Origin: Zygnema cylindricum
Lineage: Eukaryota > Streptophyta > Zygnematophyceae > Zygnematales > Zygnemataceae
Length of the DNA: 23,719 nucleotides
NCBI GenBank assembly: GCA_037447655.1
Contig: JBBHKE010001272.1
Location: forward strand, 1-23,719
Direction of reading: 5' to 3'
Position 1 is the first letter of the stretch. Every line of letters begins with the position of its first letter. This document shows positions 1-12,510 of this stretch, one piece after another. Under the pieces are notes generated by a model. It saw nothing but the letters and a program-made list of their open reading frames with translations, was not told the DNA's origin and did not search any database. The translations under genes were made by a program, and so were the position numbers.

Positions 1-1017
1 AAATCTTTGAAGGAGCTTTAGAGGTGTCTATCGCAGAAAACCTCACAGATTCCATGTTACATAAAACAACAGAATCCTTTGTTGTCTCTGAACCTTTAAA
101 ATCAGTACTAGTCATTTTCACTGTTTCTGAATGGCCGGGAAGGATATGATTGGCTTTATCATGAACAATATCAGAAGGGCCGAAGGTGATCCCAAGTTGC
201 TCTCGGATTCTATGACTTTCATCAGCTAGATAATGCCTGTCTTCATCATCCCTTTCTGCACATTCAAGAAGAAAGTGAAAATGGAACTGTCAATTTTGAC
301 AGCAAATTGACGCTCGTTGCATTGCATGTGACAAGAGCAGGCATGTATCCAAATCATGCACAAGGAACAACTACTTTGTCATGAGTGTTAACGCATTAAC
401 TTTGTTAAAATACGGCGTCCTTATTGCCTGGCAAAAATCACAATATAAGAAAGTACAGAACTTGAATGAAAGAGTATACACAAGCTGAAAGAAAATTAAT
501 CTTGCAACAATTTGGCTCCTTAAATTTAAAATTGTCCACTTACCAAAAAATAGACACCCAAAACAGTGTTTAGATTCTGCTACTCTGTACTCCAAGGATT
601 ACATTTTTAAATAGTTTACACGTGCAATTTGCTTCCTTAAACTATTACTCCCAGGTGCCTTGTTGTAATAAACAAGATGGAAACAATGGTTATTCATAAT
701 TTAGAGCTTTCATTGCAACTCTCTGTAAAACTTTCCAGCAATAGACATGTAAAAAAGTAATAATGACATGTGAAGACGTCATTATGTTAGGTAGTTATCT
801 TACCCGAAGAATAAATACGACTAAGAAATTCATCCAGCTGAGAATCTTCTCCGGCTTCTGTAGCAGACATGCACTCTGCAAACGAAGGAAGATTATCTTC
901 AATCAAGTTATCATCGTCTCCTATTCTTCTCCTCTTTCGCGACATCTCGCCGTTATATTGTACTATCCAGTCTTCATCGTCCGCCAAAGCTGTTATTTTG
1001 TAAATAGGACAAGTCAT
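1..1017 (-). CDS. Unrecognised acidic protein, 5' part of gene, cut by window edge
   Basis: Two exons on the minus strand join in phase. The first runs from an ATG at 1017 down to 804 and ends in a good donor (CGG|GTAAGA). The second starts at 255 after a pyrimidine-rich acceptor ending GTGCAG and stays open to base 1, so the gene continues off the window. The donor leaves one base and the acceptor supplies two, giving a Glu codon. The reading is 71 residues plus about 85 more: hydrophilic and acidic, with a basic cluster (SRKRRR) that could be a nuclear signal, then DDD and DDED patches. I recognise no domain. The exon could instead begin at 989 after an AACAG acceptor, making it an internal exon. 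A TATA-like TATATTTA lies about 70 bases upstream of the ATG (1085-1092, minus). The phase match and open second exon argue for a real gene; function is unknown. Confidence 0.45.
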
Positions 1018-2168
1018 TTTTTGTTGCTCGATTTGCAAATTACAAAAGAATGTCTGGGTTTTATCACATATGGTCCCTCAAACATAAATATAATGCAAGA
1101 ATAAACGCTATATGATAGGAATAGCGAGGCACAATTAACTGGCTTCCTCGCATCGCCGTGCTAGATGTGCGATTCAAAAGTCCTGGCTAACCTGATTCAG
1201 ACTATACCTTTCAATGCTTAACCTAATTCAAAAATTCAATTCAAAACTTCACATATTTCAAAAACTTTCAAAAACTTTCAAAAACTCTATGGCGCCAAAA
1301 CAGAGTCATTCGTGCATTGAGTTCATTTAGTGTAATCAGTACAGTAATAAGAACGAAAGGATAAATTATAAAGCACGATGGTAAACCATCTGAGTCCGGG
1401 GGTACAAAAGGGCAGTAAAGTACAATATTGTAACGTACTGCAGTTAGAATTGTCATAATTTAGTGTGGCATTTCGCAGTATCGACGACGGTATTGAGACC
1501 TTGATTCCAAACTTTCAACTTACTACGTGCCAATACTGTATGATCGATGCCAAATTGCTTTTTCCAATACGATACTATTAAGTTAATTTCGATATATCTA
1601 TGATATTTCGGATCAACCAGAATCAAAGTCTACATTATTTCAAGCTTCAAGTATGTCCACATTAAAGTCACTGTACAGCACATTGGGCCTTGATCGGTAC
1701 GCATGCTTTTAAAAGGCGTGCAACCAATAGTATTAAATGAAGCTTAGCATTATTGTGTATGTTACTGTCATACAGGCATATGCAATGTATCCGTACTGTA
1801 CTTATTTTCCCGTTCACCCTCATTCCATGCTCTGATCCGTAACAAGTTGGCCAAGTCGCAGCGATCGTACGTCCAGCGACACCCTGCGACGACGAAAAGT
1901 AAAAGTCATAGAAGGTACCAAGCGTTTTAAACGCACGCATGAAACGTCGGAAAAATAATGATATATGCGCACGGAACAAATGCAAAAATTTTTAAAATGC
2001 GTTGACCGACTTTGACTTCATAATAAAATAAAAAATAAAAAACATTTAATCCAAAGTACTACTACAACTTAGGGTATGTGCTCATGTATAAAAGTACCGG
2101 GTTTTTTATTATATCTTCCGTGAAAGATTTTCTCGCGGCTTCCGCTGGCCTTGCATCGCATATTTTTA
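1018..2168. other. Intergenic stretch with no supported gene
   Basis: AT-rich sequence with only short, unconvincing open frames. A triple run of TTTCAAAAAC-like units lies near 1255-1287. I see no RNA gene or coding exon here. Confidence 0.4.
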
Positions 2169-2479
2169 GACAGTGTAATGTACGAAATATTTCAATTCGT
2201 ACTAAAACTGCCCATTATTTCGTACAGACGTACAAAATAAGTGTTAGGTAAAGGCGTCGACAGGTGAAAATTGAGTGCGTCGCACGGAAAAGCGTACTCA
2301 GATATTGGTACTGTTTAAATTACGTTAGTTACTAATTTTGAATGCTTTTAAATAGTGTATCGTACAAAATGTGTCATTCCGTACTAAATCTTGTAATTAT
2401 TTTGTACAAAATAAGTGTCAGATGAAAGCGTCGACAGTGGAAATTGAGTGCGTCGCACGGATAATCGTACACAGATTTG
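2169..2479. repeat. Two-copy diverged tandem repeat, about 180-bp period
   Basis: Copy one (about 2169-2306) and copy two (about 2349-2479) share a CGTAC-rich part and then a better conserved core: GCGTCGACAG, followed by AATTGAGTGCGTCGCACGG and a CGTAC-CAGAT end. The beginning of copy two, read in reverse complement, resembles 13787-13833 (TTAGTACGGAA ... CACTATTTAAAA), so the unit belongs to a dispersed family. There is no coding potential. Confidence 0.7.
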
Positions 2480-2589
2480 ATTCCAAGTCATAAAGACGAA
2501 GGAAAATAGCGCTAACCTAGTCTCACTTCTTTCTGAATATGTGAACATAGACTTTGGCGGCTACCCTAAAAACATGGGATTGTGTATCG

Positions 2590-2619
2590 ATTTCTTAACT
2601 TTAATAGCGATTCACGGTG
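2590..2619. mobile_element. Solo terminal inverted repeat of the CACCG-ended element family
   Basis: The sequence ends ATAGCGATTCACGGTG followed by TA. This matches the right-hand termini of the elements at 9828-10017 and 13843-14596. No matching left end was found within range, so this is a solo or truncated end. Confidence 0.45.
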
Positions 2620-2965
2620 TACTTTCAACCTTTTTATTAGAATTCCATAAGCTTTGTCCGTACTTTTTTCCCGTACACGAAAAGTATACGAATTTAACGA
2701 AAATTTCAAAATCTTAAAAAAATTAACGCATTTTCGTAAAAAAGTGAAAATCCGTACGTTTGTTACCTCTATAAAAGTCTAAAATTATTGCGACGATCTC
2801 CTGTCGCACCATCTTCAATTCTTCTTACTTGCCTATGTGTCGCACAGACTGCCGTTTGAAATTCTCCTCCTAATTTCTTCTTTCCTTCACCGGAAATATT
2901 CCACTCCCTCTCTAGGCTGATGTGACATTGATTTCTTCCTCTCGCTCTCTTGATTTCACTTTTCT

Positions 2966-5258
<2,293 letters not shown>

Positions 5259-5411
5259 GTGGGATTGAGAAATCGATGAGCTGAGGCGCTTTGGACAGCT
5301 GCCAGGTGTCGCTTTGCCGGAAGGTCCGAGTTTAGACGAGAGAGAGCGAGGATCCGAGACACCGAGAGTAATCAAATCGCCCGAATTGTTTGCGTTTTGT
5401 TTTTTCAATAA

Positions 5412-6000
5412 TGACGTTGCGTCATTTTAAGATGTAAAATTACAATTTTACTACGTTAAAATTACAACGCAACAACTTAAATTACTAGAGTGTTAATCTT
5501 TGAACACAATCTATACAATGAGAAACAAAAAACGACTAAAAAACGATTAATGCCAATTGTTGAAGTTACTTTTTTCAATCGCTCGTTATGAGGTATGTTA
5601 AAATAAAAGAAAAACAGCATATAACTAATTAGTAGATTTTATATGTTTTTGATAATGCCTTCATTCATTATTGATGTTGCTCGAATTTTTGCCAAAAGTA
5701 TATACATGTGTTTTATATATCATACATATAGTATGTATTAAATGCTATATATATTATATCATACTGTATATTAAATGTTGCAAAAAATGAAACGAGAGAT
5801 TAGTTTAATAACATTAAATGGACTACTACATAGATTGATTAAAATAGTCGTATTGGCAATGAGGACTGGCCTTCCAACGAACTGAATGATAATTTGTAAT
5901 AAGATTGCGATGGGGTCGGAGTAATAGCGTAAAGGCAACGTTTTTTATTATTTTTCAAAGGGATGGAGTAATTGGTTGTTTTTAGTGTAGTTTTTACTTT
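5412..6000. other. AT-rich spacer between divergent genes
   Basis: Separates the minus-strand candidate gene from the PPR-SMR gene. It contains TATATATAT-like runs near 5700-5770 and no supported coding frame. Confidence 0.5.
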
Positions 6001-6040
6001 AACATCGGCCGTCGCTGGACCGCCTATTAATATGTGAGTC

Positions 6041-6187
6041 GCGTTACACCGCCAGCTAAGACCGGTATACCTGGCCCGGTGGCGTCCCCGCGGGCCACTT
6101 CGCCTCCGCGGGAGTCTCCGCGGGGCTATCCTGCGCCCGGCGGTACTCTCCTCGTGCTCGACCTGAACCGTACCGTACCGTACCGGT
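6041..6187. other. GC-rich patch with CCGCGGG motifs and TACCG repeats
   Basis: About 150 bases are strongly GC-rich against an AT-rich background. CCCGCGGG and CTCCGCGGG motifs occur within 40 bases and can pair with each other. The patch ends in three tandem TACCG units (6171-6185). It lies 350-500 bases upstream of the PPR-SMR start codon. It could be an upstream promoter island or an inserted fragment; I see no gene in it. Confidence 0.5.
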
Positions 6188-6216
6188 ACCTCATGCATAG
6201 TTTCAGCTACTCTACT

Positions 6217-6255
6217 ACTGTACTGTACAACTGTACTGTACAACTGTACTGTACT
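6217..6255. repeat. 13-bp sequence repeated three times next to a TATA box
   Basis: Three head-to-tail copies of ACTGTACTGTACA, the last differing only in its final base. The array stops three bases before the TATATAAA motif. Its position suggests a promoter element array, but no binding factor can be named. Confidence 0.85.
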
Positions 6256-6258
6256 TAA

Positions 6259-6300
6259 TATATAAAGTATTTCAAAGGACATGACATCTGTCTCTCTCTC
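6259..6300 (+). promoter_or_regulatory. Core promoter of the PPR-SMR gene (TATA box and start region)
   Basis: A consensus TATATAAA at 6259-6266 is followed about 30 bases later by a CT-rich stretch, the arrangement expected of a plant TATA promoter with a pyrimidine patch. Transcription would start near 6288-6300, leaving a leader of roughly 240 bases before the ATG at 6536. Confidence 0.6.
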
Positions 6301-6430
6301 GCGCTCTTACTTACTCTCCCCCCCCCTCTCCCTTCCCCTCTCCCTCCCTCTCTCTTCCTCTTTTTCCCTCTCTCGCTCTCCCCTCCCACTCTCCTCTATC
6401 TCTCTCTCTCCCTCTACTCTCTCGCCTTTG
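6286..6430 (+). repeat. CT-rich leader of the PPR-SMR gene
   Basis: A long run of CTCTCTCCC-type sequence just downstream of the TATA box, likely the 5' untranslated leader. The serine/leucine-rich frame through it is an artefact. Confidence 0.6.
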
Positions 6431-6535
6431 TTTGGCCGTCCTTCAACTTCTCTTTCAAGGTTTATTTTTCTTATTCGCTAGCTTGACGCCTCTCCATTCA
6501 TCCTCCGTTTCCGTCCTTCAGTCGAGTGGCGCAGC

Positions 6536-8720
6536 ATGCCCGAATGTCTCTCCAAACCCCTGTACAGCTGGCACTGCAAACGCGGACTGGCGTCTGTTCT
6601 GCCGTCGCTAACGTGCTGGTGGGCAAAAGTAGAGGCACCTCTGTACTCTTCCTATTTCCACTCTGCCACTCCTGCAGCGACCGCCCGTCGTCCATCTGCT
6701 GACGTCAGCAAAACAGACAAGAAAGTGCCGCTGGAAAACGTTCCCGTGGCCCCGGGAGGCGACATTTGGACCGTCTCTCAGAGAGTGAAAGGGTGCCGGC
6801 GTCAGCCGCCGGAACTACGAGGCAGCAGCGGAAGGAAATCCGATTTCAGAGAAAAGGTCGCTAGTGTTGTCGCTATTCTGCAAAACGACAAACTTGCGAG
6901 CGAAAAAGTGGAACAAGCAGTGAAGTTGAATCCTACGGCGAGAGATCGTTTGCGGTCCTTTTATGGACAGGTTAACGAATATGATGCCGTGGATATATTT
7001 TGCGGTTTAGAAAGTCAACCGGCTCTGGCATTAGGATTTTTTCATTGGGCTAGAAGTCAACCTGCTTTCAAAACCGACAACTATGTTATGTGTGCTTTGA
7101 TGAAGGTCTTAGGGAGGGCCAAAGAACTTGCCACTCTGGAACACTTGCTGAATGAATTCATGACAATGACAGGGGAGTCGCCCAACAATATTGCTTATAA
7201 CGAGATTTTGAAGGCATATGCTGAGGCTCGCCAATTCGACAAGATGTTGACGACCTTCGATCGGATGTTGGAGATGAAACTGATTCCCAATTCGTTTACA
7301 ATCAGGTAGAATCAAGAATTATCGCAATTGTTTAAGCTCCTGAGGTTTGGTTTTGTTAACTTTTCTTTTGTCTAAGTGACTGTTGTCCGTCTCAAGTCGC
7401 CTTACCCTGTCGACCTTTTTGTCGTGTCTTTGCAGTATTATCATCCGTGGTTTGGTCAAAGCTAGGCGAGAGCACGAGGCTTTGGAGTTTGTTGAGAAGG
7501 CAAAGCGGTTCAAGTGTGATCTTGATCATCACCTCTATGGAGACCTCATTGATCTCTATGGGAAGTTGAAGCAACATCAAAATGTTGATGGCATATTTCA
7601 GGAGATGATGGCCAATGGACAAGTTCCGAACGTTGTTGTTTTTTCCAGGTTGGCGCAAACATACTGTAAGGCGAATCTTGGCAAGAAGGCCCTCGCCCTT
7701 CTTGACCAAATGAGAGAAATAGGAGTTTATCCAGACTGTGTAATCTATCTCACTTTGATTGACTATTTTGCAAAGCAAAGTGACAAAGAGCAAGTGGAGT
7801 ATCTGCTCCACGAAGCGCTGTATAGAGACAAAGTGCATTTGGATGCTGTTTTTTACAGTGGATGTGTCAACATTTTTGTCAAAAATAATCAGCTGTCTGA
7901 TGCCGAGAATCTAATCGCAACAATGAAAGTCAACGGGGTAGCACCAGAGCACGGAACGTATTTGATTTTGCTTTCTGCGTACGTGAAGAAGGGATTGCTA
8001 CATGAAGCCAAATCTCTGGTGGTCAAAATGAGGAAAGAATTGGGAAACATCGACACCTTGACATACATTTCCCTTATGAATCTTTGCCTGGAATGCAAGA
8101 CAAAGGAAGAAGTGAGCAATCTCCTCTACTGCATGGAGGCCTGTGGCCATTTGTTACACGACGTTATTTTGCAGCTTTTATCATCTCCAGAAGACGTCTG
8201 TAAAGACAATAGCTTTTGGAAATCGATAGGTGGTGAACTCAAAAAGTTAAAAGTCGGTGATGCAAGCGAAGCCGATCTTGCCATTATGAGCGTTGTTGCC
8301 TTTATGGCACAAGGAGGACGCAATAGCCATGCTCGTCGGTTTTGGATTGACGCTCGGACACAAGGATTTCTGGGAGGTGTGCAATATCAGACAGGAAATA
8401 TGTGGATGGTTGACCTTCACAACCTTCATCCACTTGCTGTGGAATCTGTACTAAAAGCTGAATTTTCAAGGATAGGCACATTTTGTGAGGGTGAAAATTG
8501 TCCTGAAAGTATCCATATAATTACAGGTTGGAGTCGCAGTTCCAATGATCTACTTAATCAAGCTGATTCAATCAAAACTAGAGTGTCAACTATTTTCCAG
8601 TCTTTAAATGCACCCTTTTATCAATCTCACAAGAATGGAGGTCGTCAGACAGCCCGAGGCCAGGCAGTATGGACATGGTTGCGAAAGAGATCTACAAGGA
8701 AGTGGCTCTCTGCAAGTTGA
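6536..8720 (+). CDS. PPR-SMR protein, probably mitochondrial or plastid RNA-binding
   Basis: Two exons, 6536-7305 and 7436-8720, encode 684 residues. The 130-bp intron has a donor ATCAG|GTAGAA and acceptor CTTTGCAG, and the phases join to a Ser codon. The first 60 residues are basic and Ser/Ala-rich with few acids, fitting an organelle presequence. Residues about 175-480 are tandem 35-residue PPR helices (for example CVIYLTLIDYFAKQSDKEQVEYLL). The C-terminus (about 580-684) is an SMR domain with VDLH (Asp583-His585), the usual IITGW strand and a WLRKRSTRKWL tail. Known family members bind organelle RNA and act in transcript processing or translation. The layout, with a GFFHWARSQPAF segment before the repeats, resembles the Arabidopsis At1g18900/At1g74750/At1g79490 group better than GUN1 (from memory). 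Odd point: the usual TGxG motif reads TGWS (620-623). The start was chosen as the first ATG after the TATA box and leader. Confidence 0.9.
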
Positions 8721-9827
8721 AAATGCTATTTCACATGTTCGACATTCTACACCATTATTTACTCACCATTATTGTCTTACTTGTTGACTGGTTGGTGGCT
8801 GGGCTATCCCATCTCAAATTACTTTGATCATACATATCAGACCTGCCTGGCATAACTTTTGCCAATATACGCTTTCTCTGTCTTTGCCGGACGTTTTGGA
8901 TGTGCTGATAGATTCCGTGATATCGACAACGTGAGCACATTGCATGTGTTTTTCTTTTACAGCCACAATATTGATTCTCTAGTTGCCGCTTGCTTTAGTG
9001 ATATCATTCCTTTTTGGGCTATTAGCTCGGTATTTGTGGGATGATATCTCGAATGGAGGACATATGATAGTTTAACCATACAAAAACACTTGGAGTCGCT
9101 CGATATGATTGCCCCATACTATACGCATCCTACACGGTATAGTATGCGTGTAGTCTGAGGAAACCACAGATAGAGTTTCCAATTGTTTTCACACGTTTGA
9201 ACTATGGGACGAATGCCACATGGCATGACATTTCCAATTGGGCATGTTCATGGACTTAACAATGTGGAAAAGGTGCGTTTCAATCTTTGAAAAACTTTGA
9301 GGAGGTGGTTTTACTCAATCATTTGCCCTTGTCATGAGTTTTCTGCAATCCTTTGTCGAGTTGTTGACCATCTGTTTTGTCTTATAAACTTCTTTGGTCG
9401 TATTACTTATGATTTTGGAAACTTACGTCTTGGGAAAAACCCTAAGAAACTTCTAAAAAACTCCTGAAAGACTGTTTTCTGAAGATATGTTGTAGTAATC
9501 ATTGGTGAGGCCAATGGATGGATGAGAGTGGTCGCTTTCTGCACAAACTAATTTTGCATTGTGGCAGAAAGAGTCATTTTTACACTGGTAAATAAGTTTG
9601 ATCAATGGCACATGGAAACGGAAAAGAAAAGGAAAGTGCTAAACGAAAAATAAAAACGGCAGACAAAACAATGATGAATAATATTATTTGTCCATGGAAG
9701 GTGTGATGTTAGACGATTGCTCAATCGTGTAGAAATATTTTTTTATCAAACCTGCTGCTGAACAAACATACCTTAAGGTTGTTCTCACTTTTTCCATTGG
9801 GTTTAGTGTATGGATTGGCTACTGCTG
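8721..9827. other. 3' flank and intergenic region without a gene
   Basis: Downstream of the PPR-SMR stop there is no convincing frame. The only clear structure is a perfect 10-bp inverted repeat (CATACTATAC at 9115-9124, its complement at 9137-9146) around a 12-base loop. The same CATACTATAC word recurs at 10345 and a related one near 10783. Confidence 0.5.
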
Positions 9828-10017
9828 CACCGTGAATCGCTATCAGCGTTAAAAAATTATTAGTACAAGATCTAATTTTAGTTTCTGTCCAAATGGCGTG
9901 GATGATTTTGAACCGCAATAAGAGGTGGCGTCAAGAAAAAATGCTTATTTGTGTTTGGAGGGCAGGAAAAAACCGGGATCAAATTAGTGGTATTAACCCT
10001 AATGGTGATTCACGGCG
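9828..10017. mobile_element. Short inverted-repeat element (MITE-like), 190 bp
   Basis: The left end CACCGTGAATCGCTATCAGC is matched in inverted orientation by the right end GGTGATTCACGGCG. The similarity continues inward: the right arm, complemented, reads GGTTAATACC then ATCCCGG and a run of T ending CCTGCC. This parallels the left arm of the copy in RAD51 intron 7. TA follows the right end; TG precedes the left. There is no coding capacity. Confidence 0.65.
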
Positions 10018-11119
10018 TAATTTATTGTTGTTACTCTAGTTTTAGTGGTTTCTTCAGTGTTGCTTAGCTTCTGTCACATCATAGTTCGTAGAAATGTTCA
10101 TCACTTACCTTTAGTGGTGGTCAAAAAAAATCATGTCAATCTTGCTTTGCATCCAGATGAAGAACCCATCACGAGTTCTGAAAAAAAGTCTTTTTTTTTA
10201 TTGCAGATTTTCTACCATTTGTAGACATTTGGAGAACCCACCGCCACGCTTGTCAAACACTTGCTTTTGCCTCCTACCTTTGAACTTGCGGTCTGAATCA
10301 TAGTTCAAATGTGCGAAAACCGGAAAAGCTGCAGGTGATTAACCCATACTATACTGCATATTATTATTGTATTATGTATTGTCTAAAGAGCATATGTGAG
10401 ATCGGAAATGTACTTAGCCCTGTGTTCTCATCACAGGGTTTTGGGTTTGGTAGAAATGTCACCTATCTTGGACTTTTCTCAATTGGGGTTGGTGGTAATT
10501 TTCATTACTAGTCTTCACAGTAGTAAAGTAGTAAGCGGGAGTAGTAAGTTGGGATTGGCTAGAGATCAATAATAATATTTGTTTACTCACAATCGTTTAA
10601 ATGCATTTTTAGTATCTTTCTTTTTTCATGTTCGATAATGCTTTATGGTTGCGATTTTGGATTGCAAATTCAGCGTGTCATTTTTATTTTGTCAAATTTT
10701 GTCAAATATTCTCTACTTAATATAAAATTCACCTGTGGTGTCAGAAAATCCATACTAGTTGTGGTGTTGGTTTTTGATAAATCCATACTATGGTATAGAT
10801 TCTGATAAACTCATAATTGAGAATCACAAGTTTGATTGATTTTCACAAGATTTTGTTTATAATTTTTCTCCATTGAAACATTTGCGGTTATCATTGAGCT
10901 TTGAAGTAAATATTACTTACAAAGTTGACTAATCCTGCTTTCAGACTATTAGACCATTTATAAGATTTTTCTCTTCGCAATGTTTTCATTGATGGTCCTC
11001 CGAAACATGCATGTAAATCTGGGAAAAGAATTGAAATGCCACTAAATGATGCCAGCTCTTTAAAGTTCCTAGACACATATTGTAGTCACATACTATCAAA
11101 ATTCAGATGCAAACGGTTG
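10018..11119. other. Intergenic region without a gene
   Basis: AT-rich; short open frames have no recognisable content. A 7-bp perfect hairpin (CCCTGTG/CACAGGG, 10418-10438) is followed by TTTT, but in a eukaryotic context it is not read as a terminator. Confidence 0.45.
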
Positions 11120-11340
11120 TGTATCGTTATTAGTGCTAATGTCCTTTTTGGCACTCACTTTTCTCCCAGCGCACTTGTTGGAATTTATTTTGGGGACTGC
11201 CGATTGGAAGGTAAGAATCATACCTTCAAGTCGCAACCGTGGGATTAAAAATCTGACAAGTGTGCACAGAGAGATGTTGATTCAAGTAGTGAAAAAAAAC
11301 ATTAGCGCAAATAGTGACACACGGTGTAGCCCGCACAGCA
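11120..11340 (+). repeat. Diverged dispersed repeat, copy 1
   Basis: Aligns in the same orientation with 12285-12510. The shared landmarks are CGTT..ATTAGTG, GGTAAGAATC (11210), CCT.CAA.T.GCAACC, GGAT.AA.AATC and GTGAAAA. Both copies are riddled with differences. It could be an old transposon or gene fragment; no protein family was recognised. Confidence 0.55.
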
Positions 11341-11505
11341 TATGTCAGGACTCACAGCAGCAGATCTAGCAATGATGACGTCCTGGCCACCACTGTTAGC
11401 ACTTTATCTCAGGTATTTCTTCTCTAATGTTGTCCTTAATCTTTCAACGGGCCACTTTGTCGCTTTCTTTCCATCCCCACTCTCCACGTCCACCTCTCGC
11501 TCTCT

Positions 11506-11713
11506 NNNNNNNNNNNNNNNNNNNNNNNNNNNNNNNNNNNNNNNNNNNNNNNNNNNNNNNNNNNNNNNNNNNNNNNNNNNNNNNNNNNNNNNNNNNNNNN
11601 NNNNNNNNNNNNNNNNNNNNNNNNNNNNNNNNNNNNNNNNNNNNNNNNNNNNNNNNNNNNNNNNNNNNNNNNNNNNNNNNNNNNNNNNNNNNNNNNNNNN
11701 NNNNNNNNNNNNN
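11506..11713. other. Assembly gap (208 N)
   Basis: The run of N begins immediately after a CT-rich stretch (CTCTCGCTCTCT), so the assembly probably failed in a pyrimidine microsatellite. Open frames crossing it are meaningless. Confidence 0.99.
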
Positions 11714-12284
11714 GGGAAGGAGATTTACCACTCGGTGTGTAAACCTACAATCGGGTTTGTGACTATAACTGGATGAGACATTGTGAGAAGACTACGGATA
11801 TGCGGAGGAACTTTTTTATTAACAATAAAGAATTAGCAAAGGCTCAAGCACTTGACTTTAGAGGCAAGGCATGAACCATAGTCAGTGCCAACTGAACCCG
11901 TCACAAACAAGTGGGGAGAAATGGCTATTGCCTTCAAAAAAAGGGACAATATGAAAAAAAAAACATCTTAGGCCTCAATGTTATACACGTTTGAAGCAAA
12001 ATAGGGTGGGAACCGACGAATGGGCGCTTGAATGACCTTGATTCTCGCATAAGATAGACGAGCAAGTATAAATGGTTGAACAGCCTAAATCACTCCAATA
12101 TCTCACAAATACCATCCAAATGTGTGGCTCACCATTTAGAGGAAGGGACATATGGAGAGGTAAATGGACGACTGGGTTTGTTGGACGCGTTAAAAACAGG
12201 ATTCCATGCTCAACATACAAGGTTAACAATCACCTCGAAGAAAATGTCTACAATGACAGATAGTCCTACGTTCTTCGCTACATC
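11714..12284. other. Intergenic region without a gene
   Basis: Short overlapping frames near 12072-12270 show no recognisable domain and no splice-supported extension. Confidence 0.4.
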
Positions 12285-12510
12285 GTTGATTATTATTAGT
12301 GTTGATTTTTTTCACCGCTTAAAACATAGTTTATTGGTTACAGTTGTGGGATTGTTAATTGAAGAAAGCATAAGGATGGTAAGAATCTTGCCTCCAAATA
12401 GCAACCATCGGATCAACAATCCGATAGGTGTGTTGACGAAAAAGATTTGTTACGTGGTGAAAAGAAAATTCCCGGTAATAACGACGAGCTTTGCAACGCC
12501 TCTGCAAACT
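12285..12510 (+). repeat. Diverged dispersed repeat, copy 2
   Basis: Partner of 11120-11340 (GGTAAGAATC at 12378). The two lie about 1.17 kb apart on either side of the assembly gap, so they may bracket an inserted element or be remnants of a tandem duplication. Confidence 0.55.

Noticed and set aside
5839-6282. 147-codon minus-strand frame over the GC-rich patch
   Set aside because: Its Arg/Pro/Gly content mirrors the local GC composition and it overlaps the promoter of the PPR-SMR gene; no domain or splice support.
7383-7435. Independent gene start at 7383 for the second half of the PPR protein
   Set aside because: The 5' bases are intron; the acceptor CTTTGCAG at 7435 joins in phase to the donor at 7305, giving one continuous repeat array.
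10418-10442. Hairpin followed by T run as a terminator
   Set aside because: Intrinsic terminators of this kind are bacterial; there is no gene ending here and the surrounding genome is eukaryotic.
11342-11776. Open frames crossing the run of N
   Set aside because: Most of each frame is undefined sequence; the flanking coding segments show no domain.
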